From JAZDLX01 sp964538455 (GTDB lineage: Bacteria; Electryoneota; Electryoneia; Electryoneales; Electryoneaceae): a stretch of 64,000 nt of DNA. The stretch spans positions 41,636-105,635 of the forward strand of contig CAZIDZ010000007.1 of the NCBI GenBank assembly GCA_964538455.1. Direction: 5' to 3'. Within the stretch, counting starts at the first letter, position 1, and each line of letters opens with the position of its first letter. Shown here piece after piece: positions 34,062 to 44,100 of this stretch. The notes beneath the pieces were generated by a model. The model had not been told where the DNA came from and ran no database searches. It saw only the letters and a list, made by a program, of their open reading frames with translations. The position numbers and the translations under genes are program-made.

Positions 34062-35468
34062 ATGGCCCTCGAGGAAATCAAGGAAAATTGTGGTGTGATG
34101 GCGGTGTGGAATGCCGAATACGCTGCGGAGCTGGCGTATCACGGCCTCTACTCGCTGCAGCATCGGGGGCAGGAGGCTGCCGGCATCGTCAGCACAGACG
34201 GCGACCGATTCTACCACCGCCTCGGCCTCGGAACCCTCAGCCAGGTGTTCGATTCCCCCGAGCTGCTCAAGGAACTGCACGGCAACGCCGCGATCGGGCA
34301 CAACCGCTATTCCACTACGGGGACCAACGCCCAGTTCAACATCCAGCCGCTTACCGCGATGCTCCGCGACGGTCCCGTGGCGATCGGGCACAACGGCAAC
34401 CTGATCAACACCCGAAAACTCCGCAGAGAGTTGCAGAACGACGGCGCTATTTTCCAGAGCACCACCGACAGCGAGATCCTGATCCACTTGATGGCACGGT
34501 CGCGCAAGGAAAAGCTCCTCGACCGCTTCCTCGAGGCGCTCGGGCGGGTGCAGGGTGCCTATTCGCTGGTGATGCTCTCCCGCGATGCCATCTACGCCGT
34601 TCGCGACCCGCACGGATGGCGTCCCCTGGTAATCGGCAGGAAGGGGGACTCGTACGTCGTCGCTTCCGAGTCCTGCGCTCTCGACCTGCTCGGGTATCAA
34701 CTCATCCGCGACGTCCGGCCCGGCGAACTCGTCGTCCTCGATCGCGAGGGCATGCATTCCATCCCCGTCGCGCAGGTCGAACGAACTCACTTCTGCATCT
34801 TCGAATTGATCTACTTCTCGCGCCCCGACAGCCGCACGTTGGGCGACAGCGTTGACAAATTCCGCCGTAAGATGGGCAAGGAGCTCGCCCTCGAGCACCC
34901 GGCGGACGCCGATATCGTGATCAGCGTGCCCGACAGCTCCAACACCGCGGCGCTCGGTTTCAGCCAGCGAAGCGACGCCAAGTTCGAGATGGGGCTGATC
35001 CGCAACCATTACATCGGGCGAACCTTCATCCAGCCGACGAGTGCGATGCGCGAAATGGGGGTGAAGCTGAAGTTCAATCCAGTCGCCGGCGTCGTCAGGG
35101 ACCGACGCGTGGTCGTTGTCGAGGACAGCATTGTCCGCGGCACCACGCTGCGCAAACTCACCGACCTGATCCGCGGCGCCGGGGCCAAGGAGGTGCATGT
35201 TCGCGTCTCCTGCCCGCCGATCCGGTTTCCCTGCTACTATGGGATGGATTTCCCGTCGCGGGAGGAACTGATCGCGCACGACCACAGCGTGGAGCAGATC
35301 CGTGAGATCATCGGTGTCGATTCCCTCGGCTATCTGTCCGTCGAAAAACTCCTCGAAAGCGTGCCCGGCAGCGGCAACCAGGGATACTGTACGGCATGCT
35401 TCACGGGCGAGTACCCGATCCCGCCCGATGGGGATGAGGAAACCGGGACGAAGGAGCGATATTCTTGA
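34062..35468 (+). CDS. purF: Amidophosphoribosyltransferase
   Basis: First committed step of de novo purine synthesis, making 5-phosphoribosylamine from PRPP and glutamine. 468 residues. The N-terminal nucleophile is Cys10 after a nine-residue propeptide (MALEEIKEN), with CGVMAVW, LQHRGQEAAGI and HNRYSTTG of the glutaminase domain. The phosphoribosyltransferase domain has VVVVEDSIVRGTT as the PRPP loop. Late cysteines (VSCPPIRFPCYYGMDF; QGYCTACF) fit the iron-sulfur-containing type. ATG 34062 is preferred over a frame extension upstream because it gives the canonical propeptide length and lies downstream of the promoter. Confidence 0.96.
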   Translation: MALEEIKENCGVMAVWNAEYAAELAYHGLYSLQHRGQEAAGIVSTDGDRFYHRLGLGTLSQVFDSPELLKELHGNAAIGHNRYSTTGTNAQFNIQPLTAMLRDGPVAIGHNGNLINTRKLRRELQNDGAIFQSTTDSEILIHLMARSRKEKLLDRFLEALGRVQGAYSLVMLSRDAIYAVRDPHGWRPLVIGRKGDSYVVASESCALDLLGYQLIRDVRPGELVVLDREGMHSIPVAQVERTHFCIFELIYFSRPDSRTLGDSVDKFRRKMGKELALEHPADADIVISVPDSSNTAALGFSQRSDAKFEMGLIRNHYIGRTFIQPTSAMREMGVKLKFNPVAGVVRDRRVVVVEDSIVRGTTLRKLTDLIRGAGAKEVHVRVSCPPIRFPCYYGMDFPSREELIAHDHSVEQIREIIGVDSLGYLSVEKLLESVPGSGNQGYCTACFTGEYPIPPDGDEETGTKERYS

Positions 35469-35496
35469 GTATATTCAAGCAATGATCGATGACAAC

Positions 35497-35528
35497 CGCC
35501 CCGGAATCCAGTTGGAAAGGGGCGTTTT
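35497..35528 (+). terminator. Possible terminator after purF
   Basis: CGCCCC (35497-35502) and GGGGCG (35519-35524) can pair around a 16-base loop and are followed by TTTT. The stem is short and the next gene starts 18 bases later, so this may be an attenuator-like or partial stop rather than a full terminator. Confidence 0.35.
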
Positions 35529-35545
35529 CGTATCGTGGAGCTTTG

Positions 35546-36217
35546 ATGGAAATACGGTTTCGAGATCCCGAACGGCGCAAGATCAGCCAGGACCAGAAGC
35601 GACGCCAGGTCCAGTACCCCGGCATCCACCTCTCCGATCTCAGGTTGCTGCCCAACATCCTCACCCTGTCGCGGCTCGCGTTCATCTTGCCTGCCGTGAT
35701 CCTCATTTCGCAATCGCGCGGCCCCGGCCAGGACATGATCGCCGCGATCCTTCTGCTCTGCGGATTCGTTACGGACATGCTCGACGGAATCATCGCCCGC
35801 CTGTTCAAGAAGATCAGCGATCTTGGGAAAATCCTGGACCCCATAGTGGACAAGGTGGTCGTGCTCTCAACCGCCGCGGCGCTCACCTTTTCCGCACACG
35901 AGCCGCGATTTCCCCTCTGGCTGTTCGTGGCGATCGTGTTCCGCGACGGAATGATCCTGATCCTGGCGACTAGGGCTCTGCAGGAGGATCATTATCTCTT
36001 CGTCAGTTCTTGGCCCGGGAAGGCGACCACCTTCGCGATCGCCGCAACCCTGATGATTTACCTGCTGGATCATTACCTGTTCGAGGAGATCGTGATTGTC
36101 GCGCCCTGGGTCGTGCTCGGCCTGCTGGCGCTCTCGAGCGTGGATTACATCGAACGCTACTGGTCCGTGCGCCATAAACGGTTCTTGGCAAACGAGCAGA
36201 CGCAGGGCGACCGATGA
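35546..36217 (+). CDS. CDP-alcohol phosphatidyltransferase family protein
   Basis: About 223 residues with several membrane helices. Contains the complete family motif: DMLDGIIARLFKKIS, then DLGKILDPIVDK (D-x2-D-G-x2-A-R-x8-G-x3-D-x3-D), which binds metal and CDP-alcohol. It joins a CDP-activated lipid to a small alcohol; phosphatidylglycerophosphate synthase (PgsA) or a related enzyme is likeliest, but the acceptor cannot be read from sequence. ATG 35546 has GGAG upstream; the frame extends to 35489. It overlaps cysS by four bases (ATGA). Confidence 0.88.
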   Translation: MEIRFRDPERRKISQDQKRRQVQYPGIHLSDLRLLPNILTLSRLAFILPAVILISQSRGPGQDMIAAILLLCGFVTDMLDGIIARLFKKISDLGKILDPIVDKVVVLSTAAALTFSAHEPRFPLWLFVAIVFRDGMILILATRALQEDHYLFVSSWPGKATTFAIAATLMIYLLDHYLFEEIVIVAPWVVLGLLALSSVDYIERYWSVRHKRFLANEQTQGDR

Positions 36218-37620
36218 GCTTTGCCATTTACGATACCTACCTGCGAAAACAGGTGCCGTTCGTGCCGATCACTCCGGGCGTTGTCAGGATGTACAACTGC
36301 GGGCCTACCGTGTACGACATCGCCCATATCGGAAACTTCCGCGCCTTCGTATTTGCCGATCTCCTGCGCCGCTGGCTTGAGGTCAGCGGGTATACAGTCG
36401 AACAGGTGATGAACATCACCGACGTGGACGACAAGACGATCCAGAAGAGCCGGGAGTCGGGTGTGCCGCTGGAGCGGATTACGGCGCCCTTCATCACCTC
36501 CTTCTTCGATGGGTTGAAGCTGCTCAACGTTCTTCCCGCGAAGGTGTACCCGCGCGCCACCGAACATGTCCCGGAGATGGTTGACCTGATCCGGTCTTTG
36601 CTCGAAAAGGGGCACGCCTACAAGGGACAGGATGGGTCCGTCTATTTCAGCATCGAAAGTTTCCCCGAGTACGGGAAACTCTCCGGGAAACGGCTCGAGG
36701 ACCTCCGCATCGGCGATCGCGTATCCAACGATGAGTACGAATCTAAGGACGATGTGCGGGATTTCGCCCTCTGGAAAGCTTGGGACGAAGCGGACGGGGA
36801 TGTCGGGTGGGATACGGAATTCGGCCGCGGAAGGCCGGGATGGCACATCGAATGCTCGGCCATGTCACGCAGGTATCTCGGCGACGAGTTCGACATTCAC
36901 ACCGGCGGCGTCGACAACATCTTCCCGCACCATGAAAACGAGATCGCCCAGAGCAGGTGCGCCACCGGCGCGGCTTTCGCACATCACTGGATGCACTGCA
37001 ACTACCTGATCGTCGAGGGGAAGAAGATGTCGAAGTCCCTCGGCAACTATTATGTCTTCAACGATCTGCTCGACAAGGGCTGGCGCCCCCGTGAGATTCG
37101 CTACGTCCTGATCGGCACTCATTACCGGGCCCAGTTGAATTTCACCCTGGACGGACTCAGCGCCGCCCGTTCCTCCCTTGCGCGGCTCGATGAGTTCCGC
37201 GATTCGTGGCGATCCGCGCGGGGGGGGGAGACCACTCCCGTTCTGCAGGAGGTGCTGGAGAGGGCCGAAAAGGGCTTCAACGAGGGGATGGATGACGACC
37301 TGAACGTCTCCGCCGCGCTCGCGGCGGTCTTTCAACTAGTGCGTGAAGGAAACGCTCAAATCGCCTCGCATGGCTTGACATCCGGAGATGTCGAACTCCT
37401 TGAAAAAACGTGGATTCGCTGGGATCATGCGCTCGGGGTCTTTCAGCCGGAAGCGGAAAACACCGAGGACACCGCCTGGATCGAACGGAAAATCGAAGAG
37501 CGAAACCGCGCCCGCGAATCGAAGGACTGGGCGGCTGCGGACCGCATCCGTGATGAGCTTGTTGCCAGGGGGATTCAGCTGAAGGACGGCCCCGAGGGCA
37601 CGACTTGGAGACGCGTCTGA
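36214..37620 (+). CDS. cysS: Cysteinyl-tRNA synthetase
   Basis: Charges tRNA-Cys. 468 residues, the normal length. Class I signatures are present: YNCGPTVYDIAHIGNFR (HIGH variant HIGN, plus zinc Cys), TDVDDKTI, WHIECSAMS (zinc Cys), FPHHENEIAQS (zinc His/Glu region) and the KMSKS loop in EGKKMSKSLGNYY. The C-terminal helical DALR-type region and short tail follow. Coupled to the upstream lipid enzyme by ATGA and to the next gene by TGATG. Confidence 0.97.
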   Translation: MSFAIYDTYLRKQVPFVPITPGVVRMYNCGPTVYDIAHIGNFRAFVFADLLRRWLEVSGYTVEQVMNITDVDDKTIQKSRESGVPLERITAPFITSFFDGLKLLNVLPAKVYPRATEHVPEMVDLIRSLLEKGHAYKGQDGSVYFSIESFPEYGKLSGKRLEDLRIGDRVSNDEYESKDDVRDFALWKAWDEADGDVGWDTEFGRGRPGWHIECSAMSRRYLGDEFDIHTGGVDNIFPHHENEIAQSRCATGAAFAHHWMHCNYLIVEGKKMSKSLGNYYVFNDLLDKGWRPREIRYVLIGTHYRAQLNFTLDGLSAARSSLARLDEFRDSWRSARGGETTPVLQEVLERAEKGFNEGMDDDLNVSAALAAVFQLVREGNAQIASHGLTSGDVELLEKTWIRWDHALGVFQPEAENTEDTAWIERKIEERNRARESKDWAAADRIRDELVARGIQLKDGPEGTTWRRV

Positions 37621-38600
37621 TGCCCGCCGCCGGTCATTGGCCCAAAGTTGCTGCAATTCTGCTCGCCGTTCCGCTGCTGCTGTTCGCCCAAACCGATTCC
37701 ACAGCCCTTAAGCAGGGCGGCGACAGTTTGAAAAGTGTTCCGGTCGGCGACACCGGCGCGCGCCTTCGGATCACCGCCCCGGCCGTGGAAGCAATCACGC
37801 AAGATGTAGAAAAACAAGCAGGTATCCCTTCGCCGTCGGTCCCGGACTACACCACGAAATCCTATCGGCACCTCCCTTTCGGAGTCGGCGAACGTTTGCG
37901 CTATCATCTTGATTTTTCTTTTGTTCAAGCTGGAATCAGCGAGATGGCGATCGTGGCCATCGATACCTCGACCCGCTGCCCCTCTTTTCATTTCCGCAGC
38001 AGGGCGAGGAGCACGCCGACGGTCGACCTCCTCTTCAAGGTCCGCGACCAGGTTGATTCTTGGTTCGACACCGAGCGTCTCTACTCCGACCGGTACGAGC
38101 GCCGCATCCACGAGGGCGGCTATAAATCCTTGAAATTCTATGACTACAATAACGAAACCGGGTGGGTTTCGATCTCAAACGAAAACGGTCCCAAGGGTGC
38201 GACGCCGTTCGAGCCCTTCAGCCACAACATCATCTCCGCCCTTTACTGGGTGCGGATGCAGCCGTTGCAGGCCGGCGTTGACCTCCATTTGCCGCTCCAC
38301 GACATGAACAAGCAGTACCCCCTCACGGTGAAGGTGTACGGGAAGGAAAAAGTGAAGGTTCCGGCGGGTGAATGGACCTGCTGGAAGGTCGAACCGGTGA
38401 TCGAATCCGAGGGGCTGTTCCAGATGACAGGCAGGATGATCGTCTGGCTGACGGACGATCAGTTGCGCTTGCCGGTGAAGATGAAAAGCACGATTTCCGT
38501 CGGGTCGATCGAAGGAGACCTGGTCGAGTACAGGCTCGGAAGGGAATACGCCGCAGGCAATGCGCCAGATTACAGCAAGGAAACAGATTGGAATTGGTAA
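37620..38600 (+). CDS. DUF3108-domain exported protein
   Basis: 326 residues. Signal peptide (about 1-22, WPKVAAILLAVPLLLFAQ), a polar linker of about 60 residues, then the DUF3108 beta-domain (about 85-310): FGVGERLRYHLDFSFVQAG, DQVDSWFDTERLYSDRYERRIHEGG and RMIVWLTDDQLRLPVKMKS are typical. DUF3108 proteins are periplasmic or outer-membrane facing with no proven function; the fold is lipocalin/LolA-like. The ATG shares a base with the cysS stop. Confidence 0.88.
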   Translation: MPAAGHWPKVAAILLAVPLLLFAQTDSTALKQGGDSLKSVPVGDTGARLRITAPAVEAITQDVEKQAGIPSPSVPDYTTKSYRHLPFGVGERLRYHLDFSFVQAGISEMAIVAIDTSTRCPSFHFRSRARSTPTVDLLFKVRDQVDSWFDTERLYSDRYERRIHEGGYKSLKFYDYNNETGWVSISNENGPKGATPFEPFSHNIISALYWVRMQPLQAGVDLHLPLHDMNKQYPLTVKVYGKEKVKVPAGEWTCWKVEPVIESEGLFQMTGRMIVWLTDDQLRLPVKMKSTISVGSIEGDLVEYRLGREYAAGNAPDYSKETDWNW

Positions 38601-38757
38601 AACAAGTACTTACCTGGAGTCCGTGGATGACTTCGCCCGCGATCCTGTCGTTTTGCGGGTGTCCCTCCGGGATCCACCGCTCGATCCCCTTGAAACGTAA
38701 CCTTTTGCCCGTTCGCACCGTCCCAAGTACGAAGTTGGAAGTGTAGGGAGGCGTTGC

Positions 38758-40017
38758 ATGAATCGGCTCTTCGTCACATCTCTGCTGTTCATCTTCTTCG
38801 CCCGGGTGGCTGATGTTGCCGCGGGACCGCCCAATGTTGTCTGGACCAGCGAAAAAGGCCGTTGGGTGGCGGAGGTGAAGTACGATGTGCGGGGCGGCGC
38901 GCCCTCCAGCCTCACCGTGCAATCTTTTACGGGGAATGTCACCGTTTCGGGGTCCGGCACGAAGGCCGGACAGGTGACGATCCGCTGTGTGATCGACCGA
39001 GGGCTCTCCCGGGATGACGCCGAACAGGTGTTGAAAAAGGTACTCCCGGGCGTCGAAATCGTCGATGGAAACGTTCAGGTACGGGGTTCGAAGCGCTTTG
39101 CCTGGAGCGCCCCTGACGCGGAAGTAAGCCTCGACGCAATCCTCCCCGTCGCAACCGATCTGCAGTTGAATGTCTCCGCCGGAGATGTGCGGATCGGGAG
39201 CGTCAAAGGGAACATCGACTGTTCGGTTTCCGGGGGATCGCTGCGGCTTGCGCAGGTGCAGGGAGATGTTTCCGCCGCGGTTTCCGGCGGCGACCTGGTG
39301 TTTGAGCAGGTTTCGGGTGAACTCACCGCCGCGACATCCGGCGGCAACATCAAGCTGGCGGACTATTCCGGCACCGCCGATGTTACGACGGCGGGAGGGG
39401 AGATCACGATACGCAAGGTGGACGGTGCTCTTTCCGCGACGACGATGGGCGGCGACATTCATGCCCAACAGGTGAAAGGCGGGAATATAGCGCTGACGAG
39501 CAAGGGTGGCGATCTCATCGCCGAAGATATTTCGGCGGAGCACAGCGCGGAACTCGTGACCGCCGGCGGGGATATCGACGCCAGCAACACCTCGGGTCCG
39601 ATGGATTTCGTCGCCTCCGGTGGAGACATCGAGGTACGCAAGCATCAGGGCGACGTGGAGATCAGATCCAGTTCCGGGGATGTCGTGCTCAGGGACCTGC
39701 TCGGGAGTGTCACCGCCAACGTCGGGTCCGGCGATGTGGAGGTGTGGCTGGCTCCCGGTGTGGATTCAGGCGGTCGTGTCGAGCTTTCCACTGGAACCGG
39801 ATCGCTCGATCTCCATCTTCCGGCGCGCCTCGGAGCGGTGATTGAGGCTTCCGTGGGAACCGCCGGCAGGGATCGTAGCCGCCTCAAGTCCGATTTTCCC
39901 TTGGAATACGAACATACTTCAAGCGGAAACCTGCGTGCGTCCGGCACGATCAATGGCGGCGGCATTCCGATTCTGCTCACCGCGGGGTCTGGTCACATCC
40001 GTATCCTTTCGCAGTGA
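38758..40017 (+). CDS. DUF4097-type beta-helix exported protein
   Basis: 419 residues. Signal peptide (MNRLFVTSLLFIFFARVADVAA), then many short repeats of the form SGGDL/ISSGDV (for example VSAGDVRIGSVKGNI, SGGDLVFEQVSGEL, SGGDIEVRKHQGDV, SSGDVVLRDLLG) that build a parallel beta-helix ending near residue 415. Often annotated DUF4097/adhesin-like in envelope stress loci. GGGAGG precedes the ATG. The 157-base gap before it holds no recognised gene; TTGCCC, 17 bases, TACGAA at 38703-38731 is only a weak promoter candidate. Confidence 0.85.
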   Translation: MNRLFVTSLLFIFFARVADVAAGPPNVVWTSEKGRWVAEVKYDVRGGAPSSLTVQSFTGNVTVSGSGTKAGQVTIRCVIDRGLSRDDAEQVLKKVLPGVEIVDGNVQVRGSKRFAWSAPDAEVSLDAILPVATDLQLNVSAGDVRIGSVKGNIDCSVSGGSLRLAQVQGDVSAAVSGGDLVFEQVSGELTAATSGGNIKLADYSGTADVTTAGGEITIRKVDGALSATTMGGDIHAQQVKGGNIALTSKGGDLIAEDISAEHSAELVTAGGDIDASNTSGPMDFVASGGDIEVRKHQGDVEIRSSSGDVVLRDLLGSVTANVGSGDVEVWLAPGVDSGGRVELSTGTGSLDLHLPARLGAVIEASVGTAGRDRSRLKSDFPLEYEHTSSGNLRASGTINGGGIPILLTAGSGHIRILSQ

Positions 40018-40040
40018 TTCGGGGCCGAAGGAGGAACAGT

Positions 40041-40907
40041 ATGAAAAAGGTTTATTCGGGTGTGCTGCTCGCAGGGGTGCTGTGCACGGCCACGGCGTTC
40101 GCCGCGGGACGGCTTGAGCCCTACGAGGACAGCGCCCCCCTCGACGACGTCAAGCAGGCGGACGTCCGGATCAACCTCGGTCTCGCGAGAATCGAACTCC
40201 AGGCGGGCGAAAACGACGTCCTGATCGACGTCAGCGGCGAGTACGATCCGCGTGAATCGCAGCCCGAACTTCGCGTCGACAGGAGAGGGGACCGGGCCGT
40301 TGTCCGTTTCGATAACCGTAATGAAAACAAATACAAACACCACAATAGACGCGGCGCCGATGTCGAGTCTGAGGATCACTTCCAGGTCAGGCTCAGTCCA
40401 AAGCCGCTCACCGACCTGGAGCTCGATGTGGGCCTGGGAAAATGCGATTTGAACCTTGACAAGCTGCGGGTGGGAAGGCTTGAACTCGATGCAGGGCTTT
40501 CCGAAGTCGATGTCAGCATGGATTCACCCAATTCCGAGCGGGCTTCCCGGGTGACTCTCAAAAGCGGCCTTGGGGAAGTGAAAACCCATCAGATCGGGTA
40601 TCTCCGCTTCGACCGGCTGCACGTCGAAGGCGGATTGGGGGATGTGGAGCTAGACCTCCGCGGGTTCGAGGGGGACGGCACTGTCGATCTGAACGTTGGG
40701 CTCGGAAGCTGCCGCATAACCGTGCCCAAGGATGTGGACGTACGTGTGTTCTATGATAGTAATTTCATGTCATCCATAGATTTAGACGGATTTAAACGGG
40801 TCTCGAAGAACGAATACGAGAGCGAGGGATTCGGCAGCGCGAAATCCACGCTGGAGATCGATGCTTCGGTGGGGATGGGGAATCTTACGATCACTCGCCG
40901 GAGGTAG
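40041..40907 (+). CDS. LiaF/DUF4097-like exported protein
   Basis: 288 residues. Signal peptide (MKKVYSGVLLAGVLCTATAFA), then a toast-rack-like beta domain with repeated glycine-rich turns: LELDVGLGKCDLNL, LELDAGLSEVDV, LKSGLGEVKTHQIG, VEGGLGDVELDL and LNVGLGSCRITVP. This pattern matches the C-terminal domain of LiaF-type cell-wall stress proteins and related DUF4097 families. AAGGAGG lies seven bases before the ATG. It follows the other beta-helix gene by 23 bases, so the pair is probably one operon and may act on the envelope side together. Biochemical function unknown. Confidence 0.82.
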   Translation: MKKVYSGVLLAGVLCTATAFAAGRLEPYEDSAPLDDVKQADVRINLGLARIELQAGENDVLIDVSGEYDPRESQPELRVDRRGDRAVVRFDNRNENKYKHHNRRGADVESEDHFQVRLSPKPLTDLELDVGLGKCDLNLDKLRVGRLELDAGLSEVDVSMDSPNSERASRVTLKSGLGEVKTHQIGYLRFDRLHVEGGLGDVELDLRGFEGDGTVDLNVGLGSCRITVPKDVDVRVFYDSNFMSSIDLDGFKRVSKNEYESEGFGSAKSTLEIDASVGMGNLTITRRR

Positions 40908-40947
40908 GACGCGGCACCGATTGAGAGTTCGATTTGCTTAACTTTTC

Positions 40948-40976
40948 TTGCGCGCGAAAAACACCCGGGCTATATT
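40948..40976 (+). promoter_or_regulatory. Promoter with no coding gene downstream
   Basis: TTGCGC (40948-40953), 17 bases, TATATT (40971-40976), plus-strand. Downstream there is only 220 bases of non-coding sequence before the converging efflux operon; the predicted transcript begins within the first arm of the hairpin described next. Confidence 0.55.
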
Positions 40977-40979
40977 CTC

Positions 40980-41190
40980 ACGTGCCATCAGGTTGTGATG
41001 CCCGGGTAATCGGCCCCCCACGGTTGCACGCAGGTAGCACAGTCTATGATGGCACGTCCAGGCCGCCTGGGGAGCGATCTCCTTGGGCGGTTTGCTCTCG
41101 TGGTGCCTTTCTATCCGCTTGATACGTTCCTGTGGCGTTCGATACCGGCCGGAGACTGCGTTCCCCCGCTGCAGCATACCCCAGCCAAAT
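40980..41190 (+). ncRNA. Candidate structured non-coding RNA in a convergent gap
   Basis: No open frame here looks like a gene, yet two strong helices are visible. ACGTGCCATCA (40980-40990) pairs perfectly with TGATGGCACGT (41047-41057). CCGCCTGGGGAG (41063-41074) pairs over 12 positions with CTCCTTGGGCGG (41079-41090) around a CGAT loop. The second helix needs three adjacent G-U pairs, which exist only if the plus strand is the RNA, agreeing with the plus-strand promoter just upstream. I looked for and did not find signatures of SRP RNA, tmRNA, RNase P RNA or a standard 6S RNA. The 3' end is uncertain; no T-run terminator is seen. Confidence 0.45.
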
Positions 41191-41195
41191 CCGCA

Positions 41196-44100
41196 CTAGT
41201 CCGTTAGAGTTCTCCTCGTCCCAACGCGGCTGAAGAATGTATCGAACAGCGTGTAGATCGCCGGGACGACCAGCAGTGTGAGCAGGGTCGAGGAGGCGAG
41301 TCCGCCGATCACCACCGCCGAGAGCGGCACCAGCGTCTCGCCGCCCGTGCCGACGCCGAGCGCGATGAAAAGCATCCCCGCCATCGTGGTCAGCGTGGTC
41401 ATCAGGATCGGTCTCAGCCGGCGCTGACCGGCCTGGATGATCGCTTCCAGACGGTCCATGTTTTCTTCGCGCCTGCCGCGGTTGATGAAGTCCACCAGCA
41501 GAATCCCGTTGTTGACCACCACCCCGGAGAGCATGATGATCCCGAGCAGGCTGTTCACGTTGATCGCGCCCTTGAAAACGATCAGCCCGAGCACCGCTCC
41601 GATCAGCGCCAGCGGGATCGCCGTGCTGATCACGATCGGCTGCCAGAAGCTGTTGAACTGGCTCGCCATTACCACGTACACAAGGAAAATCGCCAACGCC
41701 AGGGCGATCGCTAATGATTGGAACGACTCGATGATCGAACGCGAGGCTCCCGCTCGTTTCCAGCGGTAGTCGCGCGGAAGCTGCATATGCTGTTGGACCT
41801 CCGCTGCGATCGCGCGTACGTCACGCTGGCGGTAGCCCGGACCCGCGTCGCCGGTCACTGAGAGAAAACGCTCCTGGTCGCTCCTGCGGATTTGCGCAGG
41901 ACCCGGGCGCATCTTGAATTCCGCGATCGCCCGCAGCGGAATCACCGTTCCCAGCGGAGTCTGCAGCGGGAGATCCCGAAGGTCCGGCAGGCTGCGCACG
42001 GCGGAACGGTCGAACGACACCTCGACGTCGTACATGTTGCCGTCCGGGGTGCTGTACTTCGTGACGGCGATCCCGTCTACAGCGGTGCGAACCAGCGAGG
42101 CCACTCGTGCCGATGACAAGCCCCAGCGCGCCGCTTTTTTCCTGTCCACGACGATCCGGATCTCCGGTTTGCCTGCCTCCAGGTTACTCGCCAGGTTGAT
42201 GATTTGCGGGTAGGCGCGGAGACTGTCCAGCAGTTCATCGCTGATCGCCGCGAGCGTGTCGAGATTGGGGCCGGCCACACGCACGTCGATTCCGGACGAT
42301 CCCATCCCCGCTCCGATGTTCTGAACCTTCACGTCGATCTTCGCGTCCGGGTACCCCGTCAGCGTGCGGCGCATCTTCGCCATCACATCGTCGAGATTAC
42401 CCTGGGACGCGGGGATGCTGCAATCGAACCAGGCGATGTTCGAAAGCGGTTGATTGTAGAATGCGGAGAGTCCGACGACGCTGTACACCTGAAAAATCTC
42501 AGGAATCGCCAGCATTTTCGCTTCCATGTCTTCCGCGATCCCCTCGGTCGCGTCCAGCGAAGTGCCCACCGGGAGTTCCAGGTTCACCCGAATCTTGCCC
42601 TCGTCGATCCGCGGCAGCTCCTCGATGTCCAGCATCCGTACCCCGGCGATCGGGATGATCATCAGCGAGAACGCGATTACGATCGTCAGCAGCGCCCGCT
42701 TCCAGTTCCCGCTCACCGCACGGATCACCGGTCTGTAAACGTTTGCCAGCCAGCCGATCGCTCTCTGCCAGAGGCGGGGGAGAAGGCTGCTGCCGCCGTC
42801 CACTTGCAGCAGCTTCAGGCTGAGCGCGGGGATCACGGTGAAGGAGACGAGCAGGCTGAAGATCAACGCTCCGACGACGGTCAGCGAAAGCTCGCCCAGC
42901 AGGAAATAGGTGATTCCCTTGGTGAAAGCCAGCGGGAGAAAGACGACGACGCTCGTTGCGATCGACGCGGTGATCGGTAGCGCCACTTCGCTGACGGCGG
43001 CGTCGTACAAATCGATCTTCGCTTCCCGGTCCATCACCGCCGTGCTGTTCAACTTGCGCTGCCGGTAATACAGGTTTTCCAGCACCACGATGCTCGAGTC
43101 CACGATCATCCCCACACCGAGCGCCAGGCCCCCCAGCGAAATCGTGTTCAGGCTGATTTTCAAAGCGCCCATCACGAGAAACGTGGCGAGAATCGACACG
43201 GGGATCGAAAGCACGATGATGAACGTGTTACGCAGGCTGCCGAGAAACAGGTAGATGAACAATGCCGCGATCAGAGCTCCGAGCAGGACGTTCGTCGTCA
43301 CCGACCGGATCGTCGAGCGGATGAAGGCGCTGTCGTCCTTGATCACCTGGAAGTTGATGTCCGGCCAACTCTCCTGGACGCTTTGCAGCTCCGCCATCAC
43401 CTCACCAACGAGCGCCACCGTGTTCCCGTCCGTGGTCTGGCGAACCGCCAGCGCCAGCGACTCCTCGCCGTTGACGCTCGCGATCCCTACCCTGTCGTCA
43501 TCGACAAAGCGGACGGTGGCCACGTCTCGTAGCAGCACCGGCGTCTGCCCGCGCAGCTCGATGACGATGTTGCGGATGTCATCCAGCGACTGGTACTTGT
43601 TGAAGCTGCGGAGGATGAACTGGCGGCTCCCCTGTGTCAATTCTCCCGCGGGAACATTGATGTTTTCCGACCCAAGCACCTGTGTGAGCCGGTCGAGCGG
43701 AATCCCGAGATGCACCAGTTTCAGCGGGTCCGCCTCGACGCGCACGATCTTGTCCTGCCCGCCGCGGATATCGACCGCCGCGACATTCGGCAGCCGCAGG
43801 AAACGGTTTACGATCCGGTCTTCCAGCAGGCGGCGCAATTCGCCCTGGTCGTACCGGTTGGAGGTCACGGCGAGTTCGAGCGGCGCCGGGATCAACGCGT
43901 CGAGCGCCAGCACCGAGGTCGGCTGGATGTCGCGGGGAAGTTCGCCGCGCGCTCCGTCAAGCTTCTCGCGAAGGTCGATCTTCGAACGGTTGACGTCCGT
44001 GCCCCAGTTGAAGCGAAGGGTGAGCTGGCTCAAACCCTCGATCGAGAGTGATTCGACTTCGTAGATGTTGCTGATCGTCGAGACGACACGCTCGAGCGGC

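Noticed and set aside
38703..38731. TTGCCC-17-TACGAA as promoter of the DUF4097 gene
   Set aside because: The second hexamer does not fit the TAnnTT pattern of the better examples; kept only as a remark.
38601..38757. Minus-strand frame through the gap before the DUF4097 gene
   Set aside because: No start, no homology I recognise, and it continues through real genes on the other strand.
40980..41190. Identification of the convergent-gap RNA as 6S or SRP RNA
   Set aside because: The 5' and 3' ends do not pair as in 6S RNA and the SRP apical-loop sequence is absent, so no known class was assigned.
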